This document shows positions 8,240 through 15,582 of a stretch of DNA of 59,439 nt, piece after piece. Each line of letters begins with the position of its first letter. Position 1 is the first letter of the stretch. Below the pieces are notes generated by a model, which was given only the letters and a program-made list of their open reading frames with translations, was not told where the DNA came from and made no database searches. The stretch is from Anaerolineaceae bacterium UBA4890 (GTDB lineage: Bacteria; Chloroflexota; Anaerolineae; Anaerolineales; Anaerolineaceae): positions 1 to 59,439 of the forward strand of contig DHCY01000012.1 of the NCBI GenBank assembly GCA_002399085.1. Direction: 5' to 3'. The translations under genes and the position numbers were made by a program.

Positions 8240-9241
8240 TTATATGCCCCAGCGCATTCCGGCGGTTTTGACCGGTGCGTCCCAGAGTTTTTTCAGGTCT
8301 TCGTCCATCTTCAAAAGGGTGATGGATGCTCCAGCCATTTCGAGGCTGGTGATGAAAGGTCCGATCAGATTGCGGACGACCTTAATGCCCTTCGCTTCGA
8401 GCAATTCCACTGCTTTTCGATAAACAATGTAGAGCTCGATCAGAGGGGTGCCGCCCATGCTGTTGACAAAGAGCAAGACTTCATCGCCTTCCTTAAAAGG
8501 AAGATCTTCCACCACAGGTTTGATCAACATCTCTGTGATCTTGTCTGCGGGTTCGATTTTGATGCGATGACGACCGGGCTCGCCATGGATACCGATGCCG
8601 ATTTCCATTTCGTCTTCTGGCAGGTCAAATGAGGGTTTGCCAACATGAGGCACCACACAAGAGGTCAGCGCCATACCCATACTGCGTCCCTGAGCATTGA
8701 CCTTGCGAGCCAAATCGGCACATTCCTTCAGGGAACGACCTTCTTCGGCGGCAGCGCCAACGATTTTTTCCATCAACACGGTCAGACCAACACCGCGTCG
8801 TCCGGCTGTCCAGGTGCTGTCTTCGACAGCGACATCGTCATCCACCAACACTGATTCGACTTCGATGCCTTCTTCACGTGCCAGATCGGCAGCCATTTCG
8901 AAGTTCATCACGTCGCCAGTATAGTTCTTGACAATATGCAAAACACCGGCACCGCCGTCAACAGCCTTTGTGGCTTCAAGCATCTGATCCGGGGTCGGGC
9001 TGGTAAACACGGCACCAGGGCAGGCAGCATCTAACATCCCTTTGCCGACGAACCCGCCGTGCATGGGTTCATGACCGCTGCCCCCACCGGAGACCAGGCC
9101 AACCTTTCCTTGAACAGGCGCATCAGCACGAACGATGTAATCGGGGTCGTAAAACACCTTTACAAGGTCAGGATGAGCAAGTTCGATCCCTTGAAGCTCT
9201 TCTTTCACAACATTTTCAGGATCATTGATCAATTTCTTCAT
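8240..9241 (-). CDS. dhaK: Dihydroxyacetone kinase substrate-binding subunit DhaK
   Basis: Binds dihydroxyacetone covalently as a hemiaminal and receives phosphate from DhaL-ATP to give dihydroxyacetone phosphate. The 333-residue protein shows SGGGSGHEPMHGGFVG (about 51-66), the GDVMNFEMA segment, and substrate-binding His219 in GIGIHGEPG, all diagnostic of the PTS-type family. ATG 9241 follows AAGGAG. It lies 85 bases after glpF and before dhaL. Together with dhaM downstream the full three-subunit kinase is present, which supports a PEP-dependent rather than ATP-dependent enzyme. Confidence 0.96.
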   Translation of the reverse strand: MKKLINDPENVVKEELQGIELAHPDLVKVFYDPDYIVRADAPVQGKVGLVSGGGSGHEPMHGGFVGKGMLDAACPGAVFTSPTPDQMLEATKAVDGGAGVLHIVKNYTGDVMNFEMAADLAREEGIEVESVLVDDDVAVEDSTWTAGRRGVGLTVLMEKIVGAAAEEGRSLKECADLARKVNAQGRSMGMALTSCVVPHVGKPSFDLPEDEMEIGIGIHGEPGRHRIKIEPADKITEMLIKPVVEDLPFKEGDEVLLFVNSMGGTPLIELYIVYRKAVELLEAKGIKVVRNLIGPFITSLEMAGASITLLKMDEDLKKLWDAPVKTAGMRWGI

Positions 9242-9326
9242 ATATTAGTCTCCTTTTCTACTTGATAGGACCTTGCCTAGACCAAGCGTCGTGTGACCAG
9301 CGGTCATGCGCGGTCGTAAATATTAA

Positions 9327-10118
9327 CTAGTCTCTGTGGGGCAGGTTCTTGGTCACGAGCACGTCGTAGAGCCAGAAACCAATGGGACCAGCAATTGCAG
9401 GAACCAGGACTGGAACGATCAGCCAGTAGAGGCCGTCAAACAAGCCTTTGGTTCCAACCAGCAAACCCAGGATACGGGGACCGAGGTCACGAGCGGGGTT
9501 GATGGAATAGCCAGAGGGACCACCAAGGGACAGACCAACGGCCAAAACAGCGAAACCAACGATTAAAGCACCGAGGTTGTCTTTGAGACCATTGTTCTTC
9601 ATATCGCCGCTAGCAGCAATACCCCAGATCAGGACGAAGGTGCCAAATAGTTCAGCAATTGCTGCGGTGAGCATGCCGTAAGTTCCGGTTGCACCAGAGC
9701 TCTCTGCGCCAAACCATGCCTGTCCAAAGATTGAACCGGGTCCGGTTGACCAGACATTAGGCATTCCAGCAGCCACGAGACCTTCGCGATAGATGAAATA
9801 AACAGCAGCGGCACCGAGGAAAGCGCCGATCATCTGAGCAACGATGAATGGAACAACTTTCTTCCAGGGGAAGCCGCGGCGGACTGCCAAACCGAGGGTG
9901 ACTGCCGGGTTCAGGTGAGCACCTGAAATACCACCGGAGACGTAGACAGCGATAATGACTGCAAACGCCCAACCGATAGTAATGGTGTTCCAGTTGTAAG
10001 CGGTACCAGCAACACGAGGTGCCAGACCAACGTTGGCGACAACACCATCACCGAGCAGAATCAGGATGAAGGTGCCGAACACTTCGCCAATAAATTCTTT
10101 CATAGTACGATTTTCCAT
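9327..10118 (-). CDS. glpF: Glycerol uptake facilitator (aquaglyceroporin)
   Basis: Membrane channel for glycerol diffusion, first gene of the glycerol/dihydroxyacetone operon. The 263-residue MIP-family protein has six predicted helices and both half-helix motifs, NPA at 70-72 (GAHLNPAVTLG) and NPARD at 207-211. The Asp after the second motif is the residue typical of glycerol facilitators rather than water channels. ATG 10118 follows AAGGAG. About 310 bases of leader separate it from the best upstream promoter match, and that leader holds a terminator-like hairpin. Confidence 0.96.
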   Translation of the reverse strand: MENRTMKEFIGEVFGTFILILLGDGVVANVGLAPRVAGTAYNWNTITIGWAFAVIIAVYVSGGISGAHLNPAVTLGLAVRRGFPWKKVVPFIVAQMIGAFLGAAAVYFIYREGLVAAGMPNVWSTGPGSIFGQAWFGAESSGATGTYGMLTAAIAELFGTFVLIWGIAASGDMKNNGLKDNLGALIVGFAVLAVGLSLGGPSGYSINPARDLGPRILGLLVGTKGLFDGLYWLIVPVLVPAIAGPIGFWLYDVLVTKNLPHRD

Positions 10119-10721
10119 GAATATTTCTCCTTATATTTTGTTTGATTAAGTATAAAGTTACAGAAAAATATATTTTAGTTATTGGATTCCGATATACACC
10201 TCGCTTTCAAACAAACAGGTTTTGTTGGTTTCTTTCCTGGTAATCTTTGGGAGGTTGAAAAACCACACAACTTTAGTTGTGGTCTCTCGCGGACACACCA
10301 TGTTTTCGTATTCAAAAAGCTTCATTAAAGATGGCTTGCTCAATTTTAGTATCCTTGCACTCCCTAGAACCTAAAAGACTTGCCAAAAAGAATATCGTCC
10401 TGAATAATTGAGCTGACGATATATACTAACCATAACTATAACACATTCACTACAGTTAATGAAAAAATCTCGCAATTTTGCATAACTTCTTCTTCTAAAA
10501 GTTCAAAAGTAACAGTTTTTACAGCCGAGGTAGTATAATGTTTTGAAATTGCGATAAGGGTTATCTCTTTACTGACATGATGGCTGTTAGAAATACCAAT
10601 ATTGTACCAAAAAAAATATAATTATGGCTCATTTCTCACAATCATCATTAAATTATGAAAGTAATATCATCAAGATATTGTAAATATTGCTCATATCAAA
10701 AAATTGTAGATGGAGGCAAAT
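10119..10721. promoter_or_regulatory. Divergent control region between the glpF operon and the glpA-like operon
   Basis: About 600 AT-rich bases without a credible gene. On the minus strand an extended -10 TGTTATAGT (TATAGT at 10440-10435) overlaps an imperfect dyad TTCAcTAcagttAaTGAA-like at 10446-10463, plausible as glpF promoter and operator. On the plus strand TATAAT boxes occur at 10534-10539 and 10617-10622 ahead of the glpA-like gene, with weak -35 boxes. Only the positions are seen. Function is inferred. Confidence 0.5.
10257..10283 (-). promoter_or_regulatory. Terminator-like hairpin in the glpF leader (candidate attenuator)
   Basis: Read on the minus strand: arm ACCACAACT, short A-rich loop, arm AGTTGTGTGGT with a two-base bulge, then five T. 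It lies about 140 bases before glpF, inside the presumed leader. In Bacillus, glp leaders carry such terminators, read through with the antiterminator GlpP. No glpP gene is in this window. Confidence 0.45.
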
Positions 10722-12218
10722 GTGCAAGAAAAATACGATTACATCGTGATAGGGGGAGGCGTAGTCGGCGCAATGATTGCCCGGTGGCTTTCCCGATACG
10801 AAGGCAGACTGCTGCTAATCGAAAAAGAGGCAGATATCGGCATGGGCTGCTCTTCGGCAAATACAGCAATTGTCCACGCCGGTTACGACCCTCTCCCAGG
10901 CTCTTTGAAAGCCTTGATGAATGTCAGGGCAAACCCTATGTGGGACCAATTGGCAGGTGAACTGAACTTCCCCTTTGAACGTCGGGGCGATTATGTCGTC
11001 GCGGTTGGAGAAGAAGAACTGCCCCTGGTGGAAAAACTGATGCAGCAGGGCATTCGTAACGGCGTGCCAGGCATGACCATGATCGATGGTCCTGAAATGC
11101 GCTCCCGCGAACGGGATATCAACCCGGAAACCAGCGGCGCGTTGTGGGCAACCACCGGCGGAATTTGCGATCCCTTCCAGGTTACGGTTGCCGCGGCTGA
11201 AAATGCAGTGAACAACGGCGCGACCGTGCTTCTGAACACTGAATTTCAGGACTTTATCTGGGAAGGCAACCGTGTGATCGGTGTCAAAACCAACCGCGGA
11301 GAATTCTTCGCTCGTTGGGTGATCAACTCGGCTGGAATCTACTCTGACAATGTGATGCATAAAGCCGGTGTACGTCCTGAATTCTTTATTAAAGCCCGCA
11401 AAGGTGAATACTTCATCTTTGATCGGGCTGAGGTTCAGATCCATAACGTACTCTTCCCGGTGCCATCCAGCCGGGGCAAGGGCATTTTAGTGACTGGCAC
11501 GCTGCACGAAAACACCATTGTTGGTCCGAATGCCAACGTGATCGATGATAAAGAAGATACCTCCCTGACGAAGGAAGGTATGGACGAATTGATTGATGGC
11601 GCCAAGAAGCTGATCCCCAACCTCAACTTGCGCGCTTCGATTGCCAACTTTGTCGGCTTGCGCCCTATGGGTAACGGTCCTGCCTGGACACCAGGGCTCA
11701 ATTACAATAACGATTACGTAATCGAGATCCCCAGCAATGTACAGGGCTTCGTCAACCTTGGTGGCATTGAGTCGCCTGGTCTCACCTCGGCGCCAGCAAT
11801 TGCCGAGATGGTGGTGGATCTGTTGAAGGACGCCGGAGAAAATCTTGTTGCGAAAAAAGATTGGGACCCGATTCGGCTGGCTCGTCCGCGCTATGCCCAC
11901 ATGACCCACCAGGAGCGCAGGCTCTTATGCGATGTTGACCCGAGCTACGGTCGTGTGATTTGCCGCTGTGAAAACGTTACGGAAGGCGAAATCATTGCCG
12001 AGGTGCACGCACCCATCCCTGCTCAAACCTACGATGCCATCAAGCGCCGCACCTGGCTGGGCACTGGCAGATGCCAGGCGGGTTTTGATATGACCCGCGT
12101 GGTTGCCATTTTGGCACGTGAGTTGGGTGTATCGCCTTTTGAGATCACCAAGCGCGGTAAAGGTTCCGAATACCTCTATCGGAAAACCAAAGATACGGAG
12201 GTCACTGATGTCAATTAA
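10722..12218 (+). CDS. FAD-dependent glycerol-3-phosphate dehydrogenase-like protein with BFD-type C-terminal domain (GlpA-like)
   Basis: Oxidises glycerol-3-phosphate to dihydroxyacetone phosphate, by analogy with GlpA. I prefer the GTG at 10722 because GGAGG ends 5 bases before it. An ATG four codons earlier would place that ribosome site inside the gene. The FAD-binding Rossmann motif GGGVVGAM is at the N-terminus, the DAO domain runs to about residue 390, and a BFD-like [2Fe-2S] domain follows (about 410-470). That domain has Cys414-x-Cys416 and Cys451, but the expected fourth Cys is Asp456 (GRCQAGFD). The next gene overlaps its end by 11 bases. The family also includes related 2-hydroxyacid oxidases, so glycerol-3-phosphate as substrate rests on the neighbours. 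Confidence 0.85.
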   Translation: MQEKYDYIVIGGGVVGAMIARWLSRYEGRLLLIEKEADIGMGCSSANTAIVHAGYDPLPGSLKALMNVRANPMWDQLAGELNFPFERRGDYVVAVGEEELPLVEKLMQQGIRNGVPGMTMIDGPEMRSRERDINPETSGALWATTGGICDPFQVTVAAAENAVNNGATVLLNTEFQDFIWEGNRVIGVKTNRGEFFARWVINSAGIYSDNVMHKAGVRPEFFIKARKGEYFIFDRAEVQIHNVLFPVPSSRGKGILVTGTLHENTIVGPNANVIDDKEDTSLTKEGMDELIDGAKKLIPNLNLRASIANFVGLRPMGNGPAWTPGLNYNNDYVIEIPSNVQGFVNLGGIESPGLTSAPAIAEMVVDLLKDAGENLVAKKDWDPIRLARPRYAHMTHQERRLLCDVDPSYGRVICRCENVTEGEIIAEVHAPIPAQTYDAIKRRTWLGTGRCQAGFDMTRVVAILARELGVSPFEITKRGKGSEYLYRKTKDTEVTDVN

Positions 12219-13494
12219 GAAGCAATATGACGTTGTTGTAATTGGTTCTGGTCCAGGTGGACTGGCAGCTGCAATTGAAGCCAAAAAAGGCGGTGCTGAT
12301 GACGTTTTGGTCGTTGAACGCGACGTCGAATTAGGCGGCATCCTGTTGCAGTGTATTCACAATGGCTTCGGACTGCAGACCTTCAAGGAAGACCTGCCCG
12401 GTCCGGAATATGCCCAGCGCTACATCAACGAAGCTAAAACCCTGGGGATCACCTTTTTGCTGGACACGATGGTGATGGATGTGACATCACAGCGCAAGCT
12501 CTACCTTTCGAGCCGTGACTTTGGTTACCTGGAAGTGGATGCCCGCGCCATCGTTTTGGCGATGGGCTGCCGTGAACGGACGCGCGCCCAGGTGCGCATC
12601 CCCGGCTACCGCCCCAACGGCGTCTTCAATGCTGGCACGGCACAGCGCTGGGTTAATGTTGAAGGCTTTATGCCCGGCAAACGTTTTGTCATTCTCGGTT
12701 CAGGTGATATTGGCATGATTATGGCTCGCCGCCTGACCTTCGAAGGCGCGCACGTGGAAAGAGTGCTCGAAGTTCAGTCTTACCTTTCAGGCTTGAGCCG
12801 CAACTATGTTCAATGTCTTGAAGACTGGGATATTTCACTGCAGCTTCAGCATACAGTCAAGAAAATCATCGGTAAAGACCGCGTCGAGGCGATCGAATCT
12901 GTGGCAGTTGATGACAAATGGAACTTCATCCCAGGCACCGAAGAGATCATCCCTTGCGACACCTTGTTGCTCTCGGTTGGTCTGATCCCTGAGAATGAAC
13001 TTTCAAAGAAAGCCGGTGTGATTCTGGACCCCGTGACCGGTGGTCCCTTTGTGGATGAGCACTTCCAAACCAACGTGCCGGGAATTTTTGCCGCCGGAAA
13101 CGTGGTGCATGTATATGACCTGGTCGATTATGTTTCGATGGCAGGAGCTGGAGCCGGCAAGAGTGCGGCTGAATTTGCCATAGCTGAAAAAGAACGAGCA
13201 GCACGCTACATTCCACTTGTTCCGGGTAAAAATGTGCGCTATATCGTCCCACACAAACTGGACAAAAAAGCGCTGGAACAGGGTGACATCAGCTTGCAGA
13301 TGCGCGTCACCAGACCGATTGAAGAAGATGTCTGGCTGGAGGTGCGCGGTGATGAAAATAGTATTGTCAAGCGTTCAGAACGTTATGTACGCCCAGGTGA
13401 GATGGTTACGATTGTGCTGAAGCCCAGGATGGCGGCTGAACTCGAGAAGACCGGCAAATTGACCGTCGATATTTATCCCAAATCGGAGGCATAA
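12208..13494 (+). CDS. NAD(P)/FAD-dependent oxidoreductase, glycerol-3-phosphate dehydrogenase partner
   Basis: A 428-residue flavoprotein of the pyridine nucleotide-disulfide reductase class, expected to pass electrons between the GlpA-like subunit and NAD(P) or another carrier. The start at 12208 has GGAGG 6 bases upstream. The frame is open further upstream, but only within the preceding gene. The N-terminal FAD motif is GSGPGGLAAA and the internal NAD motif is GSGDIGMI. A FAD-binding GIFAAGNV-type motif near residue 290 closes the fold. There is no redox-active CxxC, unlike true disulfide reductases. It overlaps the previous gene by 11 bases and is one base from the DUF1667 gene, so the three are almost certainly one complex. 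Confidence 0.88.
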   Translation: MSIKKQYDVVVIGSGPGGLAAAIEAKKGGADDVLVVERDVELGGILLQCIHNGFGLQTFKEDLPGPEYAQRYINEAKTLGITFLLDTMVMDVTSQRKLYLSSRDFGYLEVDARAIVLAMGCRERTRAQVRIPGYRPNGVFNAGTAQRWVNVEGFMPGKRFVILGSGDIGMIMARRLTFEGAHVERVLEVQSYLSGLSRNYVQCLEDWDISLQLQHTVKKIIGKDRVEAIESVAVDDKWNFIPGTEEIIPCDTLLLSVGLIPENELSKKAGVILDPVTGGPFVDEHFQTNVPGIFAAGNVVHVYDLVDYVSMAGAGAGKSAAEFAIAEKERAARYIPLVPGKNVRYIVPHKLDKKALEQGDISLQMRVTRPIEEDVWLEVRGDENSIVKRSERYVRPGEMVTIVLKPRMAAELEKTGKLTVDIYPKSEA

Positions 13495-13495
13495 G

Positions 13496-13864
13496 ATGGA
13501 AGAGAAGAATTTTATCTGCACCGCTTGCCCTACGGGCTGTAAACTGATCGTGCGCATGGAAGGCGAAGAAGTAGTCAAGATTTTAGGGCAGCGCTGTCGC
13601 AAAGGCGAAACCTACGGTCGCCAGGAAGCGATTGCCCCTCAGCGAATGGTTGCCAGCACGGTAAAAATTGCCAACGGCATCCATCCGCTGCTGCCGGTTT
13701 ACACCAAGGGCTCGATCCCGAAACGAAAAATAATGGAAGTTTTGGAGAAGATTCGGGCTGTCGAGCTGACCGCTCCGGTTAAAGCTGAAGACGTGGTCAT
13801 TGCCAATGTGATTGGTACGGGTGTGGACGTGATTGCCAGCAGAGACATGCCAGCAGTCAAATAG
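13496..13864 (+). CDS. DUF1667 protein, four-Cys small subunit of the glycerol-3-phosphate dehydrogenase set
   Basis: A 122-residue protein of the DUF1667 family, consistently found next to GlpA-like and NAD/FAD oxidoreductase genes in anaerobes. Cys8, Cys11, Cys15 and Cys34 (CTACPTGC ... GQRC) look like ligands of an iron-sulfur cluster or zinc. A role as an electron-transfer subunit, analogous to GlpC, is inference. It begins one base after the previous stop and is followed by a strong terminator at 13886-13915, so it closes the operon. Confidence 0.85.
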   Translation: MEEKNFICTACPTGCKLIVRMEGEEVVKILGQRCRKGETYGRQEAIAPQRMVASTVKIANGIHPLLPVYTKGSIPKRKIMEVLEKIRAVELTAPVKAEDVVIANVIGTGVDVIASRDMPAVK

Positions 13865-13885
13865 CACTGATTGTTTTGTTGATGT

Positions 13886-13915
13886 AAAAAAGGCACTCGT
13901 TGGGGTGCCTTTTTT
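13886..13915 (+). terminator. Intrinsic terminator of the glpA-like operon
   Basis: Stem GGCACTC / GGGTGCC with flanking A- and T-runs. The plus-strand T-run has six T. The A-run would let it act on the minus strand too. Confidence 0.9.
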
Positions 13916-14021
13916 GGTCTTTCAAACTGAGAGGGAAGAATCTTGTCGTTGGAAGACGAAGATCATTCTTACTTAAAAATTACTGGGTAAGATAGATTCA
14001 GGGTGGCAACCAAAAAGCGCT

Positions 14022-14348
14022 TTACTGTGCTCGTTTTATCACTTGATTTGCAATCAGGGTCACAATCAACGGCAGGATGATTGCCGCAATAATCGTTCCA
14101 ACCAGGTATCGAGTATCTGTCACGCCAATAACCATGAGGACGTTAAGGAAGATCAGAGAAAGCAAGATCACGACCTGGTATGCAAGCGTAGTCACATCCA
14201 GCAGCGGTTTCCAACCTTGTTTGTTCGGATCGTTCCATGATTTGATTGCCAGAGAGTATGCCAGCCAGGTGAAAATTGCCCAGTTGATGAAGACAATCGC
14301 CACAATCATGAAGCTGGTTTTGGTTTGACTGTCAAGTGTGGGATGCAA
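14022..14348 (-). CDS. Small multi-spanning membrane protein, unknown function
   Basis: At least 108 residues with three clear hydrophobic helices (FMIVAIVFINWAIFTW and two later ones) and no recognised family. The conventional start is a TTG at 14348 with no ribosome site. The same frame stays open upstream to about 14456. AGGAG at 14430-14426 lies 8 bases before an in-frame ATT at 14417. Starting there would add 23 residues, including a further hydrophobic helix, giving a four-helix protein of 131 residues. ATT starts are rare (infC is the known case), so this is only a candidate. It stands alone between two terminators. Confidence 0.6.
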   Translation of the reverse strand: MHPTLDSQTKTSFMIVAIVFINWAIFTWLAYSLAIKSWNDPNKQGWKPLLDVTTLAYQVVILLSLIFLNVLMVIGVTDTRYLVGTIIAAIILPLIVTLIANQVIKRAQ

Positions 14349-14487
14349 CAGTGCCTGGATAGCCAGAGTGATTCCTATGGCAAGGTTGACGAAGTATAAA
14401 AATTTCTTGGTGTTAATAGCCCACTCTCCTGATTCAAAAACTTGGATATTACTGGTTAATATTGTACATTATCTCCAGGGGGGGCAA

Positions 14488-14518
14488 AAAACAAGGCAGC
14501 TTATTGCTGCCTTGTTTT
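14488..14518 (-). terminator. Intrinsic terminator after the ygeW-like gene
   Basis: 13 bp stem AAAACAAGGCAGC / GCTGCCTTGTTTT with a TTATT loop, 27 bases past the stop of the minus-strand gene. Confidence 0.85.
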
Positions 14519-14545
14519 GTCTGGAATACAATGGCTGTTTTTTGC

Positions 14546-15526
14546 CTAACTCATGGTCAACGCCATGACTGCTTTTTGAGCGTGCAGGCGATTTTCGGCT
14601 TCATCATACACCACAGAATTGGGACCATCAATCACTTCATTCGTGACCTCGATGTCGCGGTCGGCAGGCAGAGGGTGCATGTAGATGGCATCCGATTTCG
14701 CCAGCTCCAGCCGGCGCTGATCCATGATCCAATCGGTGTAAGAATCCTGTAATTCTTTACCCTTCACCGGATCGTCTGTGGTCATCAAGGGACCCCAGCT
14801 CTTGGCATAGATCACGTCTGCATCCTTCATGCCCTCGTCCATATCGTGGACAATTTCAAATGAAGTGCCCCATTTTTTGGCTTCGTCGGCAGCCTGCCGT
14901 TCGATGTCAGGCATAAGCGGGAATTCTTTGGGGTATGCCAGGGTCACGTCCATGCCAAAGCGCGGCATCTGGATGATCAGGGATTGCGGCACCGAAATTG
15001 GTTTCAGATAAGAGGCTGCGTATGCCCAGGAAACCACTATCTTCTTGCGCTTGAGGTTGCGCCCTTTTTTCTCCATGATGGTCATTAGGTCTGCCAGGCA
15101 TTGGAAGGGATGGTAAACATCGCATTGCATGTTTAGAACGGGCACCCGGCAATTGCGGGCGACTTCGTTCAGGTAATCGTTGCCGATTTTCCAGTCACAA
15201 TGGCGAATGGCAATCCCATCGAAATAGCGCCCATAGATCTCGCCGATTTCCTTGGCGGTATCACCGTGCGAAATTTGAGTGGTTTTGCTTTCAATGAAAG
15301 CACCGTGCCCGCCAAGCTGTGCCATTCCGGCTTCAAAAGAGCCGCGCGTGCGCGTGCTGCTAAAGAAGAACAACATTGCCAGCACCTTGTCGCGCAGGTA
15401 GGGGTGCGGTTCGTTGAGGGCGCGCTTACGTTTCAGGTCCCAGGCAACTTCCAGAACAGTTTCAACTTCTTCTTTAGAAAAATCCAGATCGCCGATCAAA
15501 TCCCGGCCATGTAGAAAAGTTTGCAT
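14546..15526 (-). CDS. ygeW: YgeW-like carbamoyltransferase (ornithine/aspartate carbamoyltransferase superfamily)
   Basis: Transfers a carbamoyl group between an amino compound and phosphate. The 326-residue protein has the carbamoyl-phosphate loop SSTRTRGSFEAG, the HPFQ motif and MHPLPADRD near the C-terminus. The stretch around VVSWAYAASYLKPISVPQ followed by FGMDVTLAYP is what I recognise from the knotted YgeW group rather than from ArgF or PyrB. It is shorter than E. coli YgeW (about 396). The adjacent upstream gene is ygeY-like, as in the E. coli yge cluster tied to anaerobic purine and urate breakdown. The true substrate is not known, and an arginine-biosynthesis role with a variant ornithine substrate is the alternative. 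AAGGAG precedes ATG 15526. Confidence 0.75.
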   Translation of the reverse strand: MQTFLHGRDLIGDLDFSKEEVETVLEVAWDLKRKRALNEPHPYLRDKVLAMLFFFSSTRTRGSFEAGMAQLGGHGAFIESKTTQISHGDTAKEIGEIYGRYFDGIAIRHCDWKIGNDYLNEVARNCRVPVLNMQCDVYHPFQCLADLMTIMEKKGRNLKRKKIVVSWAYAASYLKPISVPQSLIIQMPRFGMDVTLAYPKEFPLMPDIERQAADEAKKWGTSFEIVHDMDEGMKDADVIYAKSWGPLMTTDDPVKGKELQDSYTDWIMDQRRLELAKSDAIYMHPLPADRDIEVTNEVIDGPNSVVYDEAENRLHAQKAVMALTMS

Positions 15527-15582
15527 ATTATCTCTCCTTAATTATTCTTTTCCTGATTATACTCAGCAAGTTTCCCAAACTG

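Noticed and set aside
12103..12207. N-terminal extension of the NAD/FAD oxidoreductase
   Set aside because: It lies within the preceding gene in another frame. GGAGG and the Rossmann motif fix the start at 12208.
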